5,165 bases of DNA from CAVPRW01 sp046727435 [NCBI: bacterium]. Lineage in GTDB: Bacteria > Tectomicrobia > Entotheonellia > J063. A model generated the notes under the pieces. The model saw only the letters and a list, made by a program, of their open reading frames with translations, was not told the origin of the DNA and ran no database searches. Each line of letters starts with the position of its first letter. The stretch's first letter is position 1. The translations under genes and the position numbers were made by a program. Of this stretch, positions 1 through 4,667 are shown one piece after another. The stretch lies in contig JBKPCR010000525.1 of NCBI GenBank assembly GCA_046727435.1, positions 1 through 5,165 on the forward strand, in the 5' to 3' direction.

Positions 1-864
1 GAAGTTGGCGGCCAACACCACCAGGGCAATGGCGATCCCTGGGAAGGTAGCCGTCCACCAGGCGACATTCAGGTAGCCACGCGCGTCGGAGAGCATGCTC
101 CCCCACGCCGGTGTGCGCGGCTCCACCCCGAGTCCCAAGAACGACAGCGTCGCCTCCAGCAAAATCAGGCGCCCGAGTTGAAAACCCCCCACCACCAGAA
201 TGGGTGCCATGGTATTAGGGAGCATGTGGCGCAGCATAATGCGCCAATCGCCTCCCCCCAGGGCGCGCACAGCCGTGATATATTCGCGTTCGCGGATAGC
301 CAAGGACTGACCACGGCCGACCCTGGCAAACTCCGCCCAGCCACGCACGGCGAGAATGGCTACCAGGTTGAGCACCCCGCGGCCAATAGTCACCGCCCAC
401 ACGATGGCGATGAGAATGTATGGGAAGCTCAGCCAGGCGTCCACCACCCGCATCGCCACGTGATCGAAGGTGCCGCCGCGATAGCCCGCCAGTAGGCCGA
501 TCGCAATGCCCACGAGCGCGCCAATGATGACCCCCGAATATCCGACCGTCAGCGACACTTGAGCACCGTAAATGACGCGGCTCAAGACATCACGGCCCTG
601 GTGATCGGTTCCCAGCCAGTGGACGCCTCCGGTGGCATCGACATATCCGGGTGGCTTATGGCGATCGGCCAGACGTCCCAGACGCGGGTTATAAGGGGCC
701 AAGGCCTCGGGCCAAATAGCCATTCCAGTGAAGATCAGGAGAACCGCCGCGGCGGCCCAGAAGGCCAAATTCCCTGCCAGCTTGCCGTGGAGAAGCCGCT
801 CTCGCCACCTGGACAGGCGATCTTTTGCTAAGGATTGAGGACTCATCACTGCTGCGTCGACCAT
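1..864 (-). CDS. dppC: DppC-type peptide ABC transporter permease (3' end cut by window)
   Basis: Inner-membrane permease subunit of a dipeptide/oligopeptide/nickel-type ABC importer. The frame is open for 288 codons from ATG 864 to base 1, lacking only the last dozen or so residues expected for the family. Visible parts are a first membrane segment (about 33-52), the family motif LGTDHQGRDVLSRVIYGA (84-101), membrane segments at about 106-128, 144-161, 164-180, 219-245 and 268-287, and the EAA loop contacting the ATPase (EYITAVRALGGGDWRIMLRH, 194-213). ATG 864 lies one base after the upstream TGA (868-866), with GGGTG seven bases upstream, so the two genes are translationally coupled. ATG 846 is a possible alternative start. 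The sequence looks intact, but the DppB partner it needs is represented upstream only by a C-terminal tail. Confidence 0.95.
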   Translation of the reverse strand, partial: MVDAAVMSPQSLAKDRLSRWRERLLHGKLAGNLAFWAAAAVLLIFTGMAIWPEALAPYNPRLGRLADRHKPPGYVDATGGVHWLGTDHQGRDVLSRVIYGAQVSLTVGYSGVIIGALVGIAIGLLAGYRGGTFDHVAMRVVDAWLSFPYILIAIVWAVTIGRGVLNLVAILAVRGWAEFARVGRGQSLAIREREYITAVRALGGGDWRIMLRHMLPNTMAPILVVGGFQLGRLILLEATLSFLGLGVEPRTPAWGSMLSDARGYLNVAWWTATFPGIAIALVVLAANF

Positions 865-865
865 C

Positions 866-913
866 TCAATTCACCCGAATGCGTGGATCGAGCCAGCCAT
901 AGAGGAGATCCAC
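866..913 (-). pseudogene. dppB: C-terminal remnant of DppB-type permease
   Basis: The last 15 residues of the binding-protein frame, VDLLYGWLDPRIRVN, match the conserved cytoplasmic C-terminus of DppB/OppB-type permeases (consensus of the form VDLLYAxLDPRIRY), which follows their final membrane helix. The remnant sits exactly where the 3' end of dppB is expected, one base before dppC. The family match is from memory. The inference is that the first roughly 300 codons of dppB were removed together with the 3' part of the binding-protein gene by one deletion that kept the frame. Confidence 0.72.
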
Positions 914-1864
914 CTTCGGATTACGTTCGGCCAGCGTCAATGGCAAGGGGACCGTGAGCTCAGCGGCGCCGATGCCCCGGAATAATTGCTCGATGATCTC
1001 TCGTTTATTCACCGCCAGGTTCAGTGCCAGCCGTACTCGCTTATCGGCTAGTAAGGGATTGTCCACCGGCAAGCTAACGAACATGAGCCGTGTGCTCAAG
1101 ACGGTCTCGATGCGGAAATTCGGATTCGTTTGAATTTCCGGGACGATCTCAGGCGTGACGAAGGGCAACACGTCGATCCCGCCGGTTAGAAACTCGTTCT
1201 TGCGCGTCGAGGGGTCGGGGATCATGCGCCAAACCAGGCGGTCGAAGGCCGGCAAGGGACGCCAATAACCCTTGAACATCTCCATGACGATCTGCTGGTT
1301 GGGCGACCACTCCACGAACTTATAGGGACCGGTTCCCACAGGGCGGCGGCCGGCGGCCTCATACCCTTCCCGCTCAAGGTATTTCTTGGAGTTCACGTAC
1401 ATATCCGTGAGCCATTGCGGCAGCGTGACTAACCCTGGTTCCTTCAGCTTCCACCGCAGCGTGTAGGTGTCAATGACCTCTACAGTCCCCTCACGCATGA
1501 CTGCCGGCACACGCAGCGCATGTCCCGTGCCATTGCGCAAGTTGGCCTCGATGCTGGCTTTGACATCATCGGCCGTCATCTCACCGAGATCAGGATCATG
1601 GAACTTTACACCCTTGCGGACCTTCAGGACCCAGTCCGTGGCACTATTCATCTCAACGCTTTCGGAGAGCAACGGCTGCAGCTGCGCTTGCCGGTTATAT
1701 TGCATCAAGGATTCTTGCAGGTGTGAGAGGATGTCTGACTCGCTGCCGGCCGTCCAATTCCAGCTATTCAGCGCCGCAGGATTTCCCAATTGAGCGATGA
1801 CCAACTGGGGAGCCCGCTTTGGGGGTTCAACGGTGCTAGGCTTGTTCTGAACCTCCTTGGGCAT
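866..1864 (-). pseudogene. Peptide-binding protein (SBP family 5) lacking both ends, fused to a DppB tail
   Basis: Residues about 20-316 are a family 5 extracellular solute-binding protein (DppA/OppA type). Landmarks are LVIAQLGNPAALNSW (21-35), LKVRKGVKFHD (80-90), VGTGPYKFVEW (176-186) and KRVRLALNLAVNKREIIEQ (275-293). Intact members have about 500 or more residues, but this frame has 332. After NPK (315-317), the position where the family continues into its C-terminal lobe, the protein ends in VDLLYGWLDPRIRVN, which is a DppB-type permease C-terminus. The N-terminus has no hydrophobic signal peptide, and no Shine-Dalgarno sits at a normal distance from ATG 1864. Reading upstream in frame gives NACQIMPK, where Cys (codon 1873-1871) could be the old lipobox cysteine with its leader removed. 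The most likely reading is a broken gene, although the frame is open. A deliberate fusion is unlikely because half a binding lobe and all DppB membrane segments are missing. Confidence 0.82.
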
Positions 1865-1894
1865 AATCTGACAAGCGTTCCCGCTGGTGGAAGC

Positions 1895-2836
1895 TTATGC
1901 TTCCCAGAGACGCGTGCTGAAGTAGCGGTCGCCGGCATCCGGCAAAATCGTCACGATCACCCCTTCGGGAATCTGTCGCGCCAGCGCCAGCGCAGCACAC
2001 ACCGCAGCCCCAGCCGATTGCCCCACCAGCATGCCTTCATCCAGGGCGAGGCGTCGGGCCATATCATACGCGTCTTCGGTCTGTACCGGCAATTGCCGAT
2101 CGGGAAAGCCTTCATCCCAGATGCCGGGCACAATGGCGGTCGCCATGTGTTTGAGCCCTTTGATGCCATGCAGATCCTCGGCCGGCAGGACAGCTACAAT
2201 CTGAATCGCGGCATTGAATTCACGTAATCGGCGCCCCGTCCCCATGAGGGTGCCGCTGGTGCCCACTCCGGACACGAAATGGGTGATCCGCCCCCTGGTC
2301 TGCTCGATGATCTCAGGACCGGTGGTGTCATAATGGGCCTGCCAGTTGGCTGGGTTGTTGTATTGATCCGGCATGAAATATTTTTCAGGTTCGGCCCTAT
2401 AGCGTCGGTGTGCTTCGCGCATCGCACCATCCGAACCTTCAAGCGGATCGGTATAGATCACATCCGCCCCATAGGCTTCCAACATCCGCTTGCGCTCCCG
2501 GCTGACATTGCGCGGCACAGCCAACTCGACACGATAGCCCATGACGGCGCCGATCAGCGCGTGGGCGATGCCGGTGTTTCCAGAGGTGGAGTCGAGGATA
2601 ATTTTATCCCGCGTCAGGGCTCCCGATCTCTGCCCCTCTTCGATCATGCGGAGAGCCGGGCGATCTTTAACGGAACCGCCCGGATTGAACCACTCGGCCT
2701 TGCCATAGATTTGCACACGGTCAAATTCTTTCCCAATGTTGGCGAAGCGAAGCAGTGGCGTATTCCCAATCTGCCCCAAAATGGACTCGCTTGCCATGGG
2801 GCGACGTTGCCCCATGGGCTCACGGGTTGCGCTCAT
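1895..2836 (-). CDS. cysM: CysM-type cysteine synthase (PLP-dependent)
   Basis: A 313-residue fold-type II PLP enzyme that makes cysteine by beta-replacement on an activated serine, normal in length and apparently intact. Landmarks are LGQIGNTPLLR (20-30), the PLP Schiff-base lysine K57 in NPGGSVKDRPA, the substrate-binding TSGNTG loop (84-89), the PLP-phosphate loop GVGTSGTLMGTG (190-201), GQSAGAA (272-278) and the C-terminal PDAGDRYFST (299-308). QYNNPANWQAHYDTTGPEI and GSVKDRPA resemble actinobacterial CysM, which uses O-phosphoserine and the thiocarboxylated carrier CysO; substrate choice here is inference. ATG 2836 has GAGG (2847-2844) seven bases upstream and overlaps the stop of a short upstream frame as ATGA. 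A second Met at residue 14 (MASESILGQ) is an alternative start close to the family's usual N-terminus. The MoeB-rhodanese remnant upstream fits a sulfur-carrier route. Confidence 0.93.
   Translation of the reverse strand: MSATREPMGQRRPMASESILGQIGNTPLLRFANIGKEFDRVQIYGKAEWFNPGGSVKDRPALRMIEEGQRSGALTRDKIILDSTSGNTGIAHALIGAVMGYRVELAVPRNVSRERKRMLEAYGADVIYTDPLEGSDGAMREAHRRYRAEPEKYFMPDQYNNPANWQAHYDTTGPEIIEQTRGRITHFVSGVGTSGTLMGTGRRLREFNAAIQIVAVLPAEDLHGIKGLKHMATAIVPGIWDEGFPDRQLPVQTEDAYDMARRLALDEGMLVGQSAGAAVCAALALARQIPEGVIVTILPDAGDRYFSTRLWEA
2794..2817 (-). promoter_or_regulatory. Perfect 9-bp hairpin in the first codons of cysM
   Basis: CCATGGGGC and GCCCCATGG form a perfect 9-bp inverted repeat around a six-base loop, spanning codons 7-15 of cysM. 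In RNA this is a strong stem just after the start codon, and one arm contains the alternative start Met14. It could influence which start is used or how well it is initiated. No regulator or ligand can be named, and it may be coincidental to the codons used. Confidence 0.4.
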
Positions 2837-2988
2837 GAGATGACCTCGGGCTCAGTGCTCTCCTGCATTGCGTCGCGGACGATGGCTTCGCGCCTCGCCA
2901 GGCGAAACCTGGCCGTCGTCGCACGAGCGTCAGGTATAGAATAGCGAGATACTAAACCTTGAACAGACCGGACGGCCCCGCTGTGCAT
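2833..2988 (-). CDS. Possible 51-residue ORF overlapping cysM start
   Basis: ATG 2988 opens a 51-codon frame whose TGA (2835-2833) overlaps the cysM ATG as ATGA, an arrangement typical of translationally coupled genes. The C-terminal half is charged and helix-like (RFRLARREAIVRDAMQ, residues 28-42; then ESTEPEVIS). I recognise no family; it is not a visible MoaD/ThiS-type carrier (no C-terminal Gly-Gly) nor a Mec+ peptidase. There is no clear ribosome binding site. The frame stays open upstream through the 35-bp tandem repeat back to the TAA of the truncated small-protein copy, so it may be the tail of a larger deleted gene rather than an independent gene. Confidence 0.3.
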   Translation of the reverse strand: MHSGAVRSVQGLVSRYSIPDARATTARFRLARREAIVRDAMQESTEPEVIS

Positions 2989-2998
2989 CGACCTTGTG

Positions 2999-3068
2999 AT
3001 GGTTGTAACGTGGGTGCGCGGCGGGATAGGGCTATGGTTGTAACGTGGGTGCGCGGCGGGATAGGGCT
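2999..3068. repeat. 35-bp tandem direct repeat, two identical copies
   Basis: Positions 2999-3033 and 3034-3068 are identical 35-base units starting ATGGTTGTAACG and ending GATAGGGCT. The unit lies just downstream (minus strand) of the truncated small-protein copy. Its right half plus the following bases resembles the sequence downstream of the full-length copy (about 4021-4056), so one unit is probably ancestral flank and the second a tandem duplication. Two units without spacers do not make a CRISPR array. Confidence 0.9.
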
Positions 3069-3084
3069 GATGGGCGAGACGGGG

Positions 3085-3205
3085 TTAGGCGCGGGGGTGA
3101 TACTGCGCGCACTCGTAGGCGACCTGGCAATCATCCATGTGGAGCTGGTGTAGGTCGGCGATCCCTCTACGGGGGGGTGAGACAGGTAAGAAAGATGTCA
3201 GACAT
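3085..3205 (-). pseudogene. Internally deleted second copy of the small Cys/His-rich protein gene
   Basis: The first ten codons (MSDIFLTCLT, ATG 3205) match the paralogue at 4338 (MADIFLTCLT). The last codons (HQLHMDDCQVAYECAQYHPRA, split here as HQLHMDDCQV and AYECAQYHPRA, TAA 3087-3085) match its C-terminus. About 54 middle codons are missing. Several differences in the matching parts are synonymous (GAC/GAT, CTT/CTC, GTC/GTT, CAG/CAA), so both copies were once under protein-level selection. A good ribosome binding site, AGAGGAG, sits eight bases before ATG. The halves are in different frames across a C7 run (3177-3171): as written translation stops at TAG 3169-3167, while one C fewer would give a continuous 39-residue mini-protein. 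A pseudogene is most likely; a slippery short gene or a base-call error in the run is possible. Confidence 0.78.
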
Positions 3206-3263
3206 CACTGCCACTCCTCTAGTACGACTTGCCGGTCAATACCTGTATCGATTAGGGACGAAC

Positions 3264-3287
3264 GCAGCGGCGGTACCCTGCCGCTGC
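3264..3287. other. Hairpin between rhodanese remnant and second small-protein copy
   Basis: GCAGCGGC and GCCGCTGC form a perfect 8-bp GC-rich inverted repeat around GGTACCCT. It lies about 90 bases after the rhodanese stop and about 60 bases before the second small-protein copy. No T run follows on either strand, so it is not a standard intrinsic terminator; it could be an RNA-stability or pausing element. The rest of 3206-3378 shows no gene I can support. Confidence 0.4.
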
Positions 3288-3378
3288 AAGGCCTGTCGTG
3301 CTCACTGCAGGCCCACTGCGGGAAAAGACTATGCTGACAGGTTCGCCTACCGCCGGAGTGTTATATCCGTGGTGGACC

Positions 3379-3510
3379 TCAATATTTTGGCACAGTGTGA
3401 TCGACCTGGTCGGCCCAGGCCGTTATCCCGCCCTTCAGGTTCTTGACTCGTTTAAATCCAGCCTGTTGAAGCATCCGGTAGGCATCCGCGCTGCGGCCAC
3501 CCATGGGGTG
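3379..3510 (-). pseudogene. C-terminal fragment of rhodanese domain (MoeZ/MOCS3-type end)
   Basis: Forty-three residues ending in TGA 3381-3379. [17 protein letters not shown] followed by [22 protein letters not shown] (22 residues in sequence: [11 protein letters not shown] then ADQVDHTVPKY) is the end of a rhodanese domain. The tail DxVDxxVPKY is typical of rhodanese domains fused to MoeB-type adenylyltransferases. The active-site loop should read C-x-x-G-x-R-S; here it reads HPMGGRS, so the catalytic cysteine position is occupied by His and the junction falls at the active site. The fragment follows directly on the MoeB piece but in another frame. It cannot act as a sulfurtransferase. Confidence 0.82.
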
Positions 3511-3602
3511 CTGTAATCGACCACGTCGAAATCCACCAGACCAATCCGTCCCATACCGGCGGCCGTCAAGTATAATCCAAGCGGCGCGCCCAGGCCGCCA
3601 GA
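3510..3602 (-). pseudogene. MoeB/ThiF-family adenylyltransferase fragment (nucleotide-binding region)
   Basis: In the frame starting at 3602 the 31 codons read [31 protein letters not shown]. This is the E1-like ATP-binding segment of MoeB/ThiF/MoeZ, in which the Gly-rich GxGGLGSP loop is followed by a helix and the DxDxVD acidic strand that binds ATP/Mg. In the family SNLQRQ should follow; instead the sequence jumps to the end of a rhodanese domain. No start codon belongs to the piece: its 5' boundary overlaps the peroxiredoxin in another frame. With the rhodanese end it represents the two extremities of one MoeZ/MOCS3-like protein (about 390 residues when complete), which activates ubiquitin-like sulfur carriers. 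Confidence 0.82.
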
Positions 3603-3850
3603 ACATTCACATCATTGACCGCCAGACATACGATCTCGTCGACCCCTTTTGCTTTGATGGCATCGGCCTGTTGCACAAAGCTCGGCAAATGGACTTGTGA
3701 GCAGGTCCGCGTGAATGCTCCCGGAACGGCAAAGAGCACGATGCGCTTGCCTCCGAAACGCTCTGCGGCCGAAACGGCATGCGGTGCATCCTGAGCGTCC
3801 AGCTCGAAAATTCGCGACTTGGGAATGGGATCACCCTTTTGAATGCTCAT
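3566..3850 (-). pseudogene. Peroxiredoxin (Prx5-type) truncated after about residue 88
   Basis: The start MSIQKGDPIP and the peroxidatic loop VPGAFTRTCS (42-51, peroxidatic Cys50), followed by [18 protein letters not shown] (72-89, Cys75), identify a Prx5-type thiol peroxidase that reduces H2O2 and alkyl hydroperoxides in the cytoplasm. Family members have about 155-190 residues; this frame ends at 94. After AAWAR the expected region (metabolic loop, the catalytic-site Arg and the C-terminal ADGVVK-type strands) is absent, and the bases continue as MoeB in another frame. ATG 3850 is supported by homology at the N-terminus; the ribosome binding site is poor (GAGGG almost adjoining). It is almost certainly non-functional because the fold is incomplete. 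Confidence 0.85.
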
Positions 3851-4056
3851 ACCCTCATCTCGTCATTTCTATCGCCCTGTGACGAGGCTCCTCGCCCGCT
3901 ACGACTACAGGCGGGACAAGCATGCTGTGATTGCCCTCTATACTGGCCCTTCCTGCAGCGGCTCGTGAGAGAGCGGCGGCGGGGCATTGGCGGTGAAAAT
4001 TTATGCCCTCAGAAAGGTTGGCGCGCGAAGCGATCGTGGTGATGAGCGGCAGGGGG

Positions 4057-4338
4057 TCAGGAGCGGGGCTTATATTGCGGGCACTCGTAGACAACCTGGC
4101 AGTCGTCCATGTGGAGCTGGTGCACATGCACGACCTCCCCGCGGGGAACAGAAGCGATATGGAGGTGCTTGACGCCATGCAAGTTGGCCAGCGCAAAGGC
4201 AAAGCGTTTTCGTTCTTCGGGCGTGATAAGCTCATCGACATCGATCGCATGAATCGGCTGCTCACACTCGTCATTGCAACAACTGTTGCAAAGGGGCTCC
4301 CAGCCTCAGGTAAGACAGGTGAGAAAGATATCAGCCAT
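4057..4338 (-). CDS. Small Cys/His-rich protein with in-frame UGA at codon 11
   Basis: ATG 4338 to TGA 4059-4057 gives 93 codons interrupted only by TGA at codon 11 (4308-4306). Features are C8-x-x-UGA11, C17-x-x-C20-C21-x3-C25, an ITPEERKRFAFALANLHGV helix-like stretch (38-56), and a His-rich strand region with H71-x-H73-x2-H76-x3-C80 and C86. The Cys pairs suggest a zinc-ribbon-like or redox site. The partial paralogue at 3205 shares the start and the C-terminus with synonymous changes, which supports the reading frame on both sides of the UGA. No usable start codon lies between the UGA and codon 53. GGGA precedes the ATG by eight bases. It may be a pseudogene through nonsense mutation at a Cys codon, a base error, or a selenoprotein. 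I do not recognise the family. Confidence 0.72.
4274..4291 (-). promoter_or_regulatory. Candidate bacterial SECIS-like hairpin after the UGA
   Basis: On the minus strand TTGCAAC-AGTT-GTTGCAA forms a perfect 7-bp stem with a four-base loop. It begins 14 bases after UGA 4308-4306, so the loop starts 21 bases after it. Bacterial SECIS elements are described as stem-loops shortly downstream of UGA with a G among the first two loop bases, usually followed by U. Here the loop is AGUU. The fit is suggestive only: short hairpins are frequent, and there is no evidence in the window for SelA/B/C/D. Confidence 0.3.
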
Positions 4339-4376
4339 GATTGCCATCCCAGGGATTATTCTAGCCCCAGCCGCAC

Positions 4377-4396
4377 GCCTGAACGCCTCATCAGGC
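4377..4396. promoter_or_regulatory. Inverted repeat in the leader of the minus-strand cluster
   Basis: GCCTGA and TCAGGC form a perfect 6-bp inverted repeat around an eight-base centre. It lies between the predicted minus-strand start site (about 4444) and ATG 4338. It could be an operator or a leader hairpin; nothing identifies a binding protein. Confidence 0.3.
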
Positions 4397-4451
4397 ACCA
4401 TCGGCCCTCTATATTCGAGTAGCCGTATCTTATAGTCGTCAACGGACCGTG

Positions 4452-4480
4452 ATTATCGCTGATACCGCAGTGGTTGTCAA
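4452..4480 (-). promoter_or_regulatory. Sigma70-type promoter for the minus-strand cluster
   Basis: A perfect -35 TTGACA (4480-4475), a 17-base spacer and a -10 GATAAT (4457-4452, five of six matches to consensus) predict a start near 4444 and a leader of about 105 bases before the small-protein ATG 4338. A second TTGACG further downstream (4442-4437) lacks a convincing -10. The promoter is placed to drive the small protein, prx and possibly the genes beyond. Confidence 0.65.
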
Positions 4481-4514
4481 TACCAGTTGGGAGAGGAGAG
4501 TTTTTCCGAGTGGC

Positions 4515-4543
4515 TTGACGGGTCAGAAGCCTACTTCTATACT
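4515..4543 (+). promoter_or_regulatory. Sigma70-type promoter for the pfkB-family kinase
   Basis: -35 TTGACG (4515-4520), a 17-base spacer and -10 TATACT (4538-4543), each five of six matches to consensus. The predicted start is near 4550, with about 118 bases of leader before GTG 4668. Its -35 lies 34 bases from the -35 of the opposite promoter, so the two form a compact divergent pair and one regulator could act on both. Confidence 0.65.
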
Positions 4544-4667
4544 TGGGGAACAGATGTAAAGGATTTGCCGAGGTATAGCGTTGTATCGACTGCTGTGGCA
4601 AGTAAGCCGGGACAGACAAAACACCCGTGGCGGACAACATGACACTAGCGTGTATGAAGGGGGATAT

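Noticed and set aside
1889-1904. GGAAGC/GCTTCC inverted repeat over the cysM stop codon as a terminator
   Set aside because: Only a 6-bp stem, and no T run follows on the minus strand.
1467-2944. Long plus-strand open frames opposite the binding-protein and cysM genes (for example 1467-1793, 1790-2227, 2279-2944)
   Set aside because: They lie antisense to genes with clear family motifs and their translations show no recognisable domain; they are by-products of GC-rich codon use.
2999-3068. Tandem repeat as a CRISPR or phage attachment site
   Set aside because: Only two contiguous units without spacers, and no integrase, tRNA or cas gene nearby.
3206-3378. Possible CysO/ThiS-type carrier gene between the rhodanese remnant and the second small-protein copy
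   Set aside because: All minus-strand frames were read; none carries a Gly-Gly end or beta-grasp pattern, and each is broken by stops.
3855-4274. 139-codon minus-strand frame starting inside the small-protein gene, and the plus-strand frame 4003-4422
   Set aside because: Both overlap the small-protein frame, which is backed by its paralogue. Their translations are low-complexity Ser/Arg/Ala-rich with no motif. The non-overlapping stretch 3851-4056 shows no gene I can support.
4356-4640. 94-codon minus-strand frame in the divergent intergenic region
   Set aside because: It overlaps both predicted promoters, has no ribosome binding site and no protein-like pattern.
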